Shown here: positions 34,690 to 47,605 of the stretch, one piece after another
How the letters are laid out: each line of letters opens with the position of its first letter
Numbering within the stretch: the stretch's first letter is position 1
NCBI GenBank assembly: GCA_023101725.1
Contig: JALJCO010010235.1
Location: forward strand, 248,001-312,000
From: Atherinomorus stipes
Taxonomy: Eukaryota > Chordata > Actinopteri > Atheriniformes > Atherinidae
Reading direction: 5' to 3'
DNA length: 64,000 bases
The notes under the pieces: model-generated
What the model was told of the DNA's origin: nothing
What the model saw: the letters and a program-made list of their open reading frames with translations, nothing else
Database searches by the model: none
Translations under genes and position numbers: made by a program

Positions 34690-34850
34690 TTACTCACCAG
34701 TAACATTTCTGCATCACTCTGACTCCTTTAGATGCTAATGTATTCAGATTAGTCGTAGATCCGCGTATATCCATACAAAGGACGTGAAGGGGGCAGAATG
34801 AATGGTCCTCTATATAAAGCATTATCTGTAGCAAACTTCCTTACTTTCAC
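34690..34850. repeat. Diverged half-arm of the palindrome at 44744-45267
   Basis: CAGTAACATTTCTGCATCAC...TCTATATAAAGCATTATCTG resembles one arm of that palindrome (TTTCTGCGTCAC, TATAAAAGACATTATCTGCA). The other arm is missing. Confidence 0.5.
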
Positions 34851-34854
34851 CAGT

Positions 34855-35130
34855 GCACTGCAAAATCTCAAATTTTACCAAGTATATTTTTCTTATTTCT
34901 AGTCAAAATATTTCATTACACATTAAAAATAAGACAAAATTACCTAAGGGGAAAAAAAAAGAAAACATTTCAGTGAGATATAGGAGATTTTTTTGCATCT
35001 TATTCAAGAAATCTTACAAGAAAATTTTATTTGTTCCACTGGCAGAAATTTTTGCTTATTATGAGCAAAAAACATTTTTTAAAACTTATTCGAAGAGTGG
35101 CCAAGATTTTTTTTGCTTGTAATAAGCAGT
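34855..35130. repeat. AT-rich palindromic repeat family, copy iii
   Basis: CACTGCAAAATCTCAAATTT start, then ACCAAGTATATTTTTCTTAT, CAGTGAGATATAGGAG and TTGCTTGTAATAAGC, matching copies i and ii. The matching region ends in TTGCTTGTAATAAGC. Confidence 0.7.
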
Positions 35131-38100
35131 TCAATGTGTCTCGCAAACAAATGACTTAAAGGACCCAAAAATATTTTGATACCGTGGAAAACATTTGTGG
35201 GTCCATTTAGTGAAGTCTTCACCTAAATTTACTCCAGGTTTTGCTCTTCTCAGGTCACTCCTCTTCAGAAACAGATAATATCTCTGGGGCTCTGAAGCAG
35301 CTGCTTGACTCGCCGTCTCCTGTTTCCTCCTGTACCAGCCTAACCGTGCCCAATATACTGCTGCCACACAGAGATCGCACTTGGCAACCTGCAGTGGCGG
35401 CGTGCATTGGCTTGTAGATGTAAACATCGTGCCATTGTCAAATCCGTTAAAATCTATTTTATACTTATTTTCAGGCTAAATATAGTTTTTCTAGGAGATG
35501 TTGTACTTTCATTCTGCAGCCCTCCAAACAACTTGTGGAGGTATTATTATTTTTTTTAAATATAGATTTTAATAAAAATGTTCCATATTCCACCCCTACT
35601 ACTGCTCTGGGCTCTGGGCTAAAAACAACCCAACTTGGGTTGTTATCAACCATGTTTGTTTGTGGTGGAAAATAACTCTTATTCCTTAATATTTTGGTAT
35701 TGTCCAATGTGATTATTTAGGTATCAGTTTGGCTCTTTATATTAACCTTATCCTTAGAGTAAGGGGGTAATAAAAAGCTCCCCCATGACTTGAATTCTCT
35801 GGGTCACATCAGGTTTTCAATTTTCAGAGATTTATCATGTTTTTTTCTTTACTATTGTAATTCTTACACTTAGCTGAGCAAGTACATGTGCCAAAAGATA
35901 TGATTGCATGCTTTAAATATAGTAAATCAATTTGGCAATAACATACTCCATTATTCATTTCTTAATACAGTGCCAAACGTAACTGGTGATCCAAAGTTAA
36001 AACGTGCCAGCGGAGGAGCGCTTGATGTCGTTAGCCTTCTGTTCACACGACACAACTGACTGGCTTTCGGAGCATATGCGCCTTGAGCTAATGTCTGTTT
36101 TTGGCTCTAAAAGATAAACTGAAAATGTAGCATGTAAAAATAATCGCATGTTTAAATGATGGATTCCTGTCAGGAAAATGCTTCAGCTGCAGGCCAAATC
36201 AACAAAAAATGGGTACAATGCTTGCATGATAGGTAATTAAATGAGTGGGGATAAAGTGGGCAATATTTCCTCTGGGGCGACCAAGGTGTGACTGACAGTT
36301 CCTGCAGTTATCTAACAGAAATGAGGGACTGTGAGCCAGACACAGACAGGACTGTGAAGGGTAAAAGTGCAGGTTTTTTTCTTTTTTTTTACTGAGACTG
36401 CTGATGGGCAAAATGTTGTCAACCAGCCTGAAAAGTGAAGAAAATAATTAAGTGTGAGAAGAGATGGAACTTTCTCAGTTTTTTTCCTTCCTCCTATAGT
36501 GCTCAAGTTTGAATGTCACGCAAAACCGGAACTATGTTCTGCACTGAGGGTGTGGAGTTGAAGAAGTCATGAGACTTCATCAGCTAGAGACCTTGGCATT
36601 TACACCTTTGGAGCCAGATCTCACCTTAATGTCCTGCAGGGAATTATGGGATAAAAGTTTAACCCTTGTGGACCATAAGGCACTTTTTTGTTTTTTACTT
36701 TCAGGGAATTTTTCCCTCAATAAATGGCCACTATTTTGGTTGTGTTACCCCACATTGGCTTTTTTTTAAAAATAATTGAAAACTTTAAATGTCCAATTTC
36801 AACTTTTTATTTAGGTTAACAGGACAACAGGAAAAAAAAATGACCCAGTTCATAATCAATTTCCTAATGTATGTTTTTATCACACTTATTTTGCTAAAAT
36901 TGTTCAGTCAACTATAGTTCGAATTGGCTCGACCAATTATGGGATTATTCGTATTATTTTTACATATAGCTACATGTAGTGCTGGGAAACTATTAAAAAT
37001 TTTGATCGCAGTTTGGATTAATCATGATTAATCACACAGTTGCTTGCAAGATTTTTTCCTATCATTTAAAAATACTGCTATTTGAAGAAAATGCATTTAC
37101 AAGTCAAAGGCTGGAAACCAGGCCAGAAACCTGGGACTAGTCCTGAATTTAGACCTGACATCTGAGACTAGTCCTGGACTAAGACCTGAATTTCAGCCTC
37201 ACATTAAGACAGTTGTTAAGTCAGCCTGTTATCACTTAATGAACAAATGGAGGATTAAAGGGGTAACATGTTATGAAATATTTAACGGTGTAAATGAATT
37301 GATGAATTTACGCACCGTTAATGTGCCCACCTACATAAAACATATGTCAGTGGTCTTTTTAAAGATCAGTCTTAAATATAGTAAAGATATAAGATGTAGT
37401 GTTTCTGTAGTTGTTTTGGGGAAATTATGTTTTTTGTTTTTTTTGTCTAACATTGTAAAAAAAAATACTAATATTTGGTATATCTAATGACTGATTGTAA
37501 AAAAAAAAAAAAAGAAAAGATATCAGCTTTTCTACATGTTTTATTTGGAAAATATCTTGCGATTTATGTATGTTTTTCATAAAAACAGTGCCATCATATG
37601 CTTAAATTGGCATTTAAAGGGTTAAGATAACTTGAATAATTGCATATCTGGTAATTCTCATTAGGAATAAAGTCAATTCAAAGATTTGAGCAAAAAACGA
37701 GAAAATAATTTTAATCCATAAAGTTTTTATAACAGGTTTTGGGAGAAGACAGGTTTTGTCACCTGACCTGAAAGGGGAGAAAACTTTGATGAACAATGAT
37801 GGACATAAAAGATGCATGCATCAAAAGTTAGATGGAAAAAGCTAAAAAAAAAAAAAAAAAATCTGATGTAAAAATTATATTTACATAAAAATACTCCAAA
37901 TGATTTATGTAAATACATAATTTCCAAAGGCAAAGTACCTTTAGGTGTGTGTGATCAGTTTTACCTTCTGAGTCAGAGTATCAGAGGTACAATTTAATTT
38001 CCATTTGTGAATTTTAATCATCATCTGCTCTGAGGCTCTTGGGTTGTTTTGAGAAAATAACATCCCTGATTACTTTCCCAGCATTAAATGACTGAGATAT

Positions 38101-38942
38101 CACCGCTGATGGCAGTTTGCAGGTGATGAATTAATGACACACTCGGCGGTGCAGAGTGTCCATGCATAGTGTCAGCCCCTCTGGCAATGTGGGAGATCCT
38201 TGCTGATGCTGCGCGATTTATGAATTTGCATTTTCCCCACTGCTACTCGCTAAATGAGATTAGAGAGACAAGCAAAACACTGCTACTTAAACGGGTCAGT
38301 GAGGGTAGGTTTCCAGGTCAGTCCACATAGGTGGCTGCTATTACTGGGGCGGAACTCAGGATCATCCCCTGCACTCAGGTTCACAGTTTGTTTTATTTAT
38401 TTAACCTTTGTTTTATCAGGCAGATGCTTGAGATCAAATTATCCCTTTTGCGAGCACAGGCTAGCCAACACAGTGGCACTAACACAAACAAGAGGGGCTT
38501 ACATACTGTAGAACAATACATTATACAATACTTATACAATATTAAAACAAAGAACTTTCAGCAGGTCAAAGCATATCATGCTGCAAAGCACCTGCGCCAT
38601 CCCATATCTCCCATCAACATGTCTGTGACAAGAGCTCTAAACCGAGGGAGGTTAACAAGGGTCTGAAGCTTAATCGATTTTTTAAATTCTGTTCCAGGAA
38701 AATGGACAAAAGTACACGAATAAACGTGTCTGCATGAGTTTTAATTCCTCTTCAATTTCGATCAAAGTTAATTCTACTGAAAATGGTGATGAATATGAAT
38801 GAATGAATAGTTTTAATTCAGGCAAAGAACAAAAAACAAACTAATCTCTCAGTTGGCCGAAAGGGTGTAGTTTGAAGCAAAAGCTTATCGCATATACTTA
38901 CCCCAATTACATTAGCAAATCATATAATACAAATAAAATGAC

Positions 38943-38969
38943 TATATATATACATACATACATATATAT

Positions 38970-39009
<40 letters not shown>

Positions 39010-39010
39010 C
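38943..39010. repeat. AT/ACATAT microsatellite
   Basis: TATATACATACATA followed by about 15 AT units. Confidence 0.95.
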
Positions 39011-39155
39011 ACAAACATTTAAAGGTTCATCAAAGAGTAAATATATATGAAGCACAATCAAAAGTACTTCAAAGATATATATATGTATATATAAGTACCA
39101 TTGTGCTTCATATGTATTTGCCCAGTGATGAACCTTTAAATGTATGTGCATATGT
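39001..39155. repeat. Inverted repeat around AAACATTTAAAGGTTCATC
   Basis: ACATTTAAAGGTTCATCAAA on the left is mirrored by GATGAACCTTTAAATGT on the right, and ATATGAAGCACAATC by TTGTGCTTCATATG. It is flanked on both sides by TA/TG microsatellites, so the whole is a foldback between simple repeats. Confidence 0.85.
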
Positions 39156-39206
39156 GTGTATATATGTGTGTGTGTATACATATATATATGTGTGTGTGTG
39201 TATATT
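39150..39206. repeat. TG/TA microsatellite
   Basis: Alternating TGTGTG and TATATA units. Confidence 0.9.
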
Positions 39207-39500
39207 GGGAGTGCAACAACACAGGGATGTATCAAACCGTGACCACTATGTATCGAATATTGAACAATACAGAACTTTCTATTTATTCTAGTCAACTCGG
39301 TGGATCTCCGTTCGATAACATTTAGATCTGGTGTTGGGAAATACTTTGGTCTTCATGTTAAGTAAGCTGTTGTGAACAAAAGCACATTGGGCTAAAAAGG
39401 GCATCAAAATGTTTTGATTGTATCGAAAAAGTATTGAACTGTGACACTGAAGTATCGAACCGAACCGTGAATTTTTTTTGTATCATTGCACCCCCTAATA
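39203..39500. mobile_element. MITE with TATTGGGAGTGCAA ends
   Basis: The left end TATTGGGAGTGCAACAA and right end CATTGCACCCCCTAATA are imperfect inverses. Inner arms TATCAAACCGTGACCAC and GTATCGAACCGAACCGTGA also pair. Probably hAT-like. Confidence 0.6.
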
Positions 39501-39519
39501 TATTTACACGTGTATATAT

Positions 39520-40075
39520 ATACAATATAACTAACTCTGTAATGTAAACTTTTGCACCGCTCTAAGCTAATTGCTGCCGTTGTGCGCATGCTCCTTCCCT
39601 TGTTCTGTTTTAATGGCGCTTGTCAAAGCACACGTGAAACAAGCGTTGGACTCGTACCAGCTGGCGGAAAGAAAGAAGCATGTTTTTTTTTTTTTCAACA
39701 CGTATTTTTATTGAAGAAGAAGCATGTTTGTTGAACTGCTGTTACAAGACTACAATCAAAATACAGTGAAAATCTGTGTTATTATGTGGTTTTTATGTTG
39801 TAACCAAAAATGAAAAGGAGCAGGAACGGGGTCTGTACTTCCGCGTAGATGTAAATGGACATAAATTTATCGAGCCCCCTGTCCAATCAGAACCCCTCCC
39901 AACGATCTAAAGTGGAATTAGATAAATGTGTTTTCCACGTAAACCTTTATACGGAATTATTATTTCCATGTCAACATGAAGGAGAATAATTTCATTCCTA
40001 ATTATCTAACTTGGAATAATTAATTCTGAATTTAAAAAAAACGTCATGTAACTGGGTTCAATGCCTTATTCCCAA
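39520..40075. repeat. Dispersed repeat shared with 44020-44735
   Basis: Shares GCGCATGCTCCTTCCCTTGT, TAATGGCGCTTG, TACAGTGAAAATCTGTGT and TTAATTCTGAATTT, in the same order and orientation as the copy 4.5 kb downstream. Contains a T run at about 39682-39695. Confidence 0.7.
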
Positions 40076-40724
40076 ATTCAGTGAAGATTCTGGGCACTGA
40101 GGCAGAGACAGACTTGGAATCACAGATTGTGGGATGGTGTTTGAACCTACCAGCAAAGGTATGAAGGGAGTAGTCCAATAATAGTTTTACAGATTAAAAA
40201 TGTACCAGTGAAAAAGCCTGCAAGCAAAACAGCCTTAGAATGCAGTATACAGGGATGTATTTGTGATTTATACCCAGTAATAAGCTTAAAGCAGCATAGT
40301 ACACAGAATCCAGCACAGAGAATTATATTATGTTTTATTATATTTTCTTTTAGAGAGTAGGGAAGAAACAGTCCTTGACATTCAGCCTAAATCACGAGAA
40401 ACAAGGTATTGTGACCTTTTGTGTTTCATAGTGGCTCATAAACCAGGCAGTTAAGCCTTGCTTACACTTACTGACTGTGTTCTGTCAGCGTCCCTTCATA
40501 TGAAATTACAGTATAACACACTGGGCATTCTGCAGCATCATTTTTCAGCATGGAAGTTTACACCGTGAAAGAATTTGCATCTATAATCCTCATCCAAACC
40601 CAAGTGGATTTCCTTCCTGAATTAAATCAAGTAATCAAACTGACTGTTGGATAACTTTTGACAGATTCAGGTTTAGCTGTCCTTTCTGCTTCCTGGTTTA
40701 ACACTGCTGTTACCAAAAACTTAA

Positions 40725-40855
40725 CACACTCTATTTTAATATTTTTATTGGTTTTATGTTTTACATTTTTTAATTGTCTGTGCAGCACTCTGCATCCGTT
40801 AGTTGTATAAATTGTGCTATAGAAATAAAAAAGAACTCTAACTATTCTATAGTTA
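40725..40855 (+). repeat. LINE 3'-end fragment
   Basis: TTTTATGTTTTACATTTTTT...AAATTGTGCTATAGAAATAAAA is the typical 3' untranslated end of L2/CR1-like fish LINEs. No coding part is attached. Confidence 0.5.
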
Positions 40856-43314
40856 TGACAATAGTACTTTGAACTACTATTTCTTATTTCTAGTGTTTCT
40901 CCAACTTATGATAAGCATCTGTTAAACCTGTTTGGAAGCTTTATTACCAGCTGATGTGAATGTGTATTTCCTAATGACAAATAGCGCTGCTTTAATATTC
41001 TAAGAATGGGACCGCACACACCTGCAAGGGCCAACTGTCAGTTTGCTCTTCTGACACACCATCAGCAAAACAGGCTTATGGAGAAGGTGACATTCATCAC
41101 AAACAGCTGCAGGCAGAAAGATGATGGGCTTTTCTTCTGATCCTGGCAGATGCCCACTCACAGTATTCCAAATGCAGAGTTTCTGGAGACGTGAGATTTT
41201 TACTAAACGGCCTCTCACTTTGTGGAATTATGTGGAATTAGTGTTGTGGTTTTTTTTTCCTGATATCTTACACATGTACAGTGACTGCAGGGAGATATTT
41301 ATCTGCAGGTAACAGACAGACAGATTGGAAAAGCTGAAGGAAAAGCATCCTTGTGTTGATTCGGCTGTGCAGATTTCATCCTTTGGAATTTTAAAACATT
41401 TGATGTGTCACATGCAGAACTACTTGTGAGAAACATTTTTTCTCTCTGCACTCCTGGGAGAACAGAATATTTATGTAAGTATGCAGTGATGTCCAGCAAA
41501 CAGTGAGTGACAGGCTTAATCTCACCACCTGCTGTGAGAGTATGTAGCTCTAACGGCTGCAGGACTAAACTTCAAGAGGTTTATCAAAGAGCAGGGTAAA
41601 TATGCAGATGGATGATACATACATACCTAATGTAATTAGGATCGACTTAACATGAAGGACACTATCTTGTATAATTAGATACATCACAGAAGTGGACCTC
41701 TAGACATTTCCATTATGTCTGTCTGAGTAGTTACATGTTCACACCAACCCCTCTCTCTGGTTTTATGGCTGCAGTTCTTCTCTGTTTTTATTCCTCTTGT
41801 GTCCAGAAAACAAAGCGTATCCTCTGCTGTTGTCCAGTCACAAGATGACATTATGCAACCTTGAATCTCAGTCAAGGAGCAACGAAAGGGAAAAAAACTG
41901 CATGGCATGCTTTGTTTAGTTATGATTTATCATCAGGGATGAAGTCATGAAAGTGACAGAGACAGACACGTGAAGTTTGGCCCTGTTTAAAGCCACAGTT
42001 CGAAGACTCCCAAAGACATGCCTTTAGTACATATTGCTGATAACATACCGTAGAAGCTTTGCTTTTCCATGCATGACTTTATGTCAGGTCCTATCAACCC
42101 ATCAATTATTCAGATGGCCTTCCAGTGGCCAGTCAACTCCAGTTTTCTCTCTATAAATAACGGGCAACCTGATTATTAGGCTTTGTGTGTAAATCCTGCC
42201 TTCTGCTGACTGAAAACAGTCATGTAACGCCTCGCTGTTGACAGTGATGCCCAGACAGCAGAAGGTTGGAGATGATATCATTTACAAAAGCAGGTCAGTG
42301 AAATCAACAGCATGCAGGGTTCAGGGATGAGATGAATATTGATGACATGGCAGCCTAAACAAGGAAGGAACAGGGAAGCAGGTCAGGGTCATCACCGTAT
42401 TGACGGATGTGTTTCCTCTTTCAAGCTTGCTTGCTGGAACAGAAATAATGTGTTTGAGAATGCAGCCAACATCAGTAGATCCATAACGTCTCACCAGAGA
42501 ATGATAATGAGCTAAAACACCGAGTTCCGATGAGATGTTAATGGTACGGACTACAGAAATCGATGCTTGTTAGAACACACTTTTTTTTTTTCGTTTGCAA
42601 GGATTCATCTTATCGGGCATCTCATCTCCTGATTGGACAAGTTGATCCACTACTCAGCATTAGTGACGCATCTCTTTTGTGCAGCTAAGTTATCCCCAGC
42701 CCCATTTAAATGCATAGAGTCATTCAAAGGAGCTGAGCCATCAGCAGTGCAGACAGTCCAGGTTTATCAGAGACAGAAAGGCAGTCATCTTATATTATTA
42801 CATATTCCATTAAGAATCTCTAACAGACAATACCCAGAAATATAATTAAGGGCTGCGCAAGATAACAAAGTAATATTCCTCTCACACAGTCTGGTTTCAG
42901 CTTTTCTTTCTTTCTCACTTTCAGACTTCCAGAACAGTTTCTTTCTTTTTTCTTTTTCTGCCTGACTCAGTTTGTGCAAGCATATTTTTAAGAGCATATC
43001 TATTCCTGGGAAGATAGGCAGCAGTCTTGTGAATAATCTGTCTCACAGATGGACTCCAAATAGTTTGGAAATTGCCTCGTAACCCTTCACAAATTGTTGG
43101 GCAGCAATAATTACTTCTCTAGATCCTATCTGTCTTTACTTCTCGGTATGGTGTTAATACATGTCAGAATGCTCCAGACCAGCAAATACCATCACTTGAT
43201 GATCTGTTAATGAGCTGAGTTTGATCAGCAGCTTCTGGCTGAAACTTACCTTGTGAACTCATATGGAACCAGCACTTACTGACTGGCTTCCCAGTTACTT
43301 TCCAAGGTTAATCA

Positions 43315-44735
43315 ATGAACACGTTTACATGTTTTAAGTCCTCTTTAATTTTGAATAAAAATGAATTCCATTTTAAGAAGACGATGTAAACCCCTAATTC
43401 CCAATGAAAATGATAAAAAAAAAAACCTTAAAGGGACTTGAGGCAGGAATTAAAAAAACAAACATAAATGTCCCTTTTTTTCATGCTAATGGGTGATGAA
43501 GCGCTAAATACCAAAAATAACGTTTCCACCCATGTTTCTCTTCATTGTCCTGAACAGGCTGTGTGCTGCAAAATGCGCTGCAATTCGGTGTCCGAATTTC
43601 CCGCGCTGCCCTGCGGACGTGACGTCAAATGACGCTACATCTGCAGTTTTGATGCAGGAAAAAGACGGTCGCGTTAAATTAAAACACTGTAAGCGATAGT
43701 TATGGATTCTTCTGCCGTCAGAAAACGATCCAGATCAACTGAAAGACACTAAAAAGTGTAACTACGAAGAAAAAGCGTAGTAAACAACATTATAGCTTTC
43801 CAGCTCTGCCATGCGGACGTGATGTTAAATGATGCTACATCCGCAGTTTTGATACAGGAATACAGGATACAGGACGGTCGCGGTAAATTCAAACACTGTC
43901 AGTTTGTGCACGCTCCCGTGACGGCTTGGCTCGTGGCTGCAGTTACCTGAAGCACCAGTTGCGGCAGTCGAGAGTTTTATTTCTTAATCTTGCCTCAAGT
44001 CCCTTTAACTCTGTACTAAGTGGTTGGCTTTTTCCTCTTTTACGTCCGGATAAAAAAATTATTTTGTCATGTAAACCTTATATTCTGCTCCAATTCATTC
44101 CTGTCATTCTGCGCATGCTCCTTCCCTTGTCATGTTGAAATGGCTATAATGGCGCTTGATGATGCGTGTTGGACTCGCGCCAGCAGGTGGAGAGGAAAAA
44201 GCATGTTAGTGTTGAGCTGCTGCTACAAAACTACAATTAAAATGCAGTGAAAATCTGTGTGATTATGTGGTTTTTCGGGTAGGGGTAAGGAAGAGTAGGG
44301 GATCCTGAAAAAAAAAAAACAGTTCGAGCAAGCTGCACTTTAAAAAATACAGCGAGCAGCCATGTTTATGTTCATGGCGCGTTGCGAGTGTGGGGGGGTG
44401 GGGGAGATGGGGAGATGGAGAGACAAACGGCTGTTCAGTTGGATGGACATATCATTGTTTAATCAATAAGAACGGGTGGTTCGAGACGATTGGATAGGTT
44501 TTTTTTCCAGACCTGTCCGTTCCACAAGTGACTCAGTTTTTCAGTTTTTGTGTCAGAGTATTTAATTAATTGGCTGCAGTCGGAGTGTGAAGGAGATTTT
44601 AAACAATATAGTAAAAACTGTTCCTGGAGATCATCAACCCTGCCTTAAATTCTGAATGATTAATTCTGAATTTTAAAAAAAGAAAAAAAGAAAAAAAAAA
44701 AAAAACATCATGCAAGCAGGGGTCAATGTGGGCCC
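43315..44735. mobile_element. Larger repeat (copy of the 39520 family) hosting a nested TTAA MITE
   Basis: The left edge GAACACGTTTACATG and right edge CATCATGCAAGCAGGGGTC look like diverged inverted ends. The right half matches 39520-40075. A TTAA-flanked element interrupts it at 43428-44008. Confidence 0.5.
43428..44008. mobile_element. TTAA-flanked MITE with internal duplication
   Basis: The ends TTAAAGGGACTTGAGGCAGG and the inverse CTTGCCTCAAGTCCCTTTAA share about 20 bp and include TTAA. Inside, a block with GCGGACGTGACGTCAAATGA...GACGGTCGCG is repeated (about 43600-43690 and 43800-43895) with moderate divergence. piggyBac-type mobilisation is inferred from TTAA. Confidence 0.75.
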
Positions 44736-44743
44736 TTATGGAG

Positions 44744-45267
44744 ACCGGTAAAATTTCTGCGTCACTTTTAGTCCTTTGGAAGATACTATGTTGAGTCGGC
44801 TTTGGTGTACATGCAGTAAAATGACGTAGACGGGGCAGCCACTATAAAAGACATTATCTGCAGCAAAACTCCTTGATTTTTCGCCAATACTTTAAGTAGA
44901 ATGAACAAATGAACGAACGAGTACTATTGTCCCATGGGTTCAGATTTAGCTTTCCGTTAGTTATCAGGGTGTTCTACGCACTTTTCGGGGACGCGTGTTT
45001 GCGATGTGCGCTTCTGTAGTACAGCTGAAAAAAGCAGCTCGCTGCCCAGACAACAACAAAAACACAATTTGCAAAACTCTGAACTCACAGGACAATCGTA
45101 CCCATTCGTTCGTTCATTCTACTTAAAGCATTGATGAAATCAAAGTTACTGTGGATAATGTCTTATATAGAGGCTGCCCCGTCTTCACCATTTTACTGAT
45201 GTACACCGAAGGGCGACTCAACATAATATCTTCCTAAGGAGTCAAAATAATGCAGAAACTTTACCAG
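44744..45267. mobile_element. Long palindrome, arms of about 200 bp
   Basis: The left arm (CCGGTAAAATTTCTGCGTCA, TACTATGTTGAGTCGGC, TTAAGTAGAATGAACAAATG) pairs with the right arm (CATTCTACTTAAAGC, GCGACTCAACATAATATC, TGCAGAAACTTTACCAG). The spacer is about 130 bp. Foldback or MITE-like element with no open frame. Confidence 0.85.
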
Positions 45268-45429
45268 TGAGTAAATGCGCTGTCCAAAGTGCTGCAGACT
45301 AGCAGCTGAATATGTGTCCTCCTGGCACAGAGGAGTGATGACCGTGAAACACCACATAACTGTATAACCCTGTGAACACGTCTGTTGTGATCAAAACAAT
45401 CGGTTTTTGAATGTTTGTATGATATTGTT

Positions 45430-45540
45430 TGATATTGTATTTGTTTGATATTATATATGTGTATGATATTATTGTATTGTTATATGCTTTGGCAATATAA
45501 GCACTGTCTTGTCATGCCAATAAAGCTACTGAAATTGAAA
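45430..45540 (+). repeat. LINE/SINE 3' tail
   Basis: GGCAATATAAGCACTGTCTT and GTCATGCCAATAAAGC followed by GAAATTGAAA is a familiar 3' end of fish L2/CR1-type retroposons. Confidence 0.6.
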
Positions 45541-47379
45541 ATGCATGTATATACTCCGTCAAAGACCCTCGGTTTTTGATTGGTTAAAAAACCGGGAACC
45601 AGCTCTCCAGTAACGGGGTGCTAAGCTGGTGGTGGGAAATACTCGTCTGGACAACTCACTGCCCTTCTTCAGCTAGCGTATCCTCAGAAGAACAACCTGC
45701 CCTGGGTCATGCTTTCTAGTCGCACCCACTGGTCGACAACCGTCTCCCTAAACGTCTTACACACTTGTTCCAATCCAGATAATTTTAATACTCAGGAACA
45801 GTATTGAGTATTAGGGCATGTTTATTGGGCTAGACCAACCCTTCAGGGCTTATAAGATGTTTAACGTTGCAAGCTAAGAACCTCATAGGTGAAATAATGA
45901 CCAATTTACTTCATGCAGGTTAAATTTATTGAAGCTTTGGCAGGGGTCAAGGGGAAAAAACAGCTCAGCTCCATCAAAAAATGTGACTAGACAGTTCATT
46001 TTGAACCAAGACTAGCCCACGATGGAACGATGAATGAAAACAAGTGCTTGTACACTGTCTTGTTTGTGTATAAATACTTGTCAAACATAGTCTACTTGTC
46101 TAATAAACTTAAACCTAAACCTCCTCCCAACATCTAAAGACATAGGCTATACGTTAGGTAAACAGGTCTCGTTGAAAAAGAGACGGCATGCCTCAATGGG
46201 ACTTATAAATATAGGTTAAATAAAAAGATACATAAAAACCCTCCTCCCAGTCCTGCTATTATATACATTAGCCTACTAAGTGGTCTGTAAAGCATGAACA
46301 AGGTGACAAAAAACTAAAATATAATCAGCAGCTGTTATTGTGTCATAAAAACAAACATGAACCAGCTGAAAAGGGGAGCCACTGCACTCTATTTATCTTT
46401 TATCTGAGCATTTTTCAAGTAGCCTACAAGTAGGACGGCCCCCTACCATACTCATGCCACACAGTCCCCTGTTACAATCTTAATCCAAACAGGCTCGATT
46501 GACTGGATGTAGCCAGATACCAGCAACCTTAAAATCAGTGCTCCTGAACTATAGCTGTTCATGAACTGTAACCTCTCCATCACAGCATGTGATGATAGTT
46601 AAATAATTTAAATATAACAGCTACACAATGAAAGTCCCGTTACAATCTTTATCACAGAAGAATATTCCATAAATGACTGAAATATGGCGATTAAGAACAA
46701 ACAAATCCTTGAGTCAGACCACTTATTTTATTTTCTCCTGATGCAACGGTTTCATTTAGTGGACTTAATATTCTTTCAAGTTCAGCTCTCGGATTACACG
46801 ATGACGTTAATAAAACTGGATCCTTTTACTGAGAATTAGCCGACCACTAAAGGCAGTGTTCAGCTCTGTGCGTGCATGCGATGGAGCCGACACATCGGCG
46901 TAGCAGGAGAAATATTCCAGCTGATTCCCACATTCACCTCTCTGGCAGATTTATCAAAACGCTGATATCTGTGTCTGACTTTCAGTCAGCTGAGGACGGT
47001 GCGCGTTCTGTCCACGCCGCTCGTGGAAGTGGAGCAAACTTGTTGAACAGCCCGCTTATAACTAGCTACTGACTTTCAAAGAGTTAGCAAGCACAACAAA
47101 AATGAACTAGACTACAACCAAACTTGATTTTTTTATCAGACCCAGGTAGGGTAGTTTATCACTTCTTACCCCCACCAGGGTCCGCCGCGGGTCTCCCCTC
47201 ATCCACCTGCCAGCAACCTCCGCCTTCGTCACCTGTGGCTGAAAGTTCCTCTGCAGCCTTCAGTAAACTTCTGTGTTATTTTAACACATTTGGCAGCATC
47301 TGTATGAAGAGCTAGTCTCTATAATTCTCAATTTTCCCCGTGAAAACTTTCAGTCTCTCTGTATGATTAACTGATTGAC

Positions 47380-47605
47380 AGCATCGGCCCTCAGCTGTAA
47401 TTGGTCCAGCTCACAATCACTCAGACTAATGGGCCGACCTATCAGTTTTGTACCGATAGGATTCATGACTTATGCCACTGACTACAAAAGCAACCATATT
47501 AAATTTAAAAAAAAAAAAAAAAAAAAAGGCCAGGCCGGCCCAAAATCACCATCAGCCCACCGGGCAAATGCCCGGTATGCCCAATGGCCAGTCCCGCCCT
47601 GGAGT
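47380..47605 (-). repeat. Dispersed repeat with poly-A/poly-T spacer
   Basis: CGGGCAAATGCCCGGTATGC and GGCCGGCCCAAAATCACC next to a run of about 21 A. I recall similar sequence as a common fish repeat, but class and boundaries are uncertain. Confidence 0.4.
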
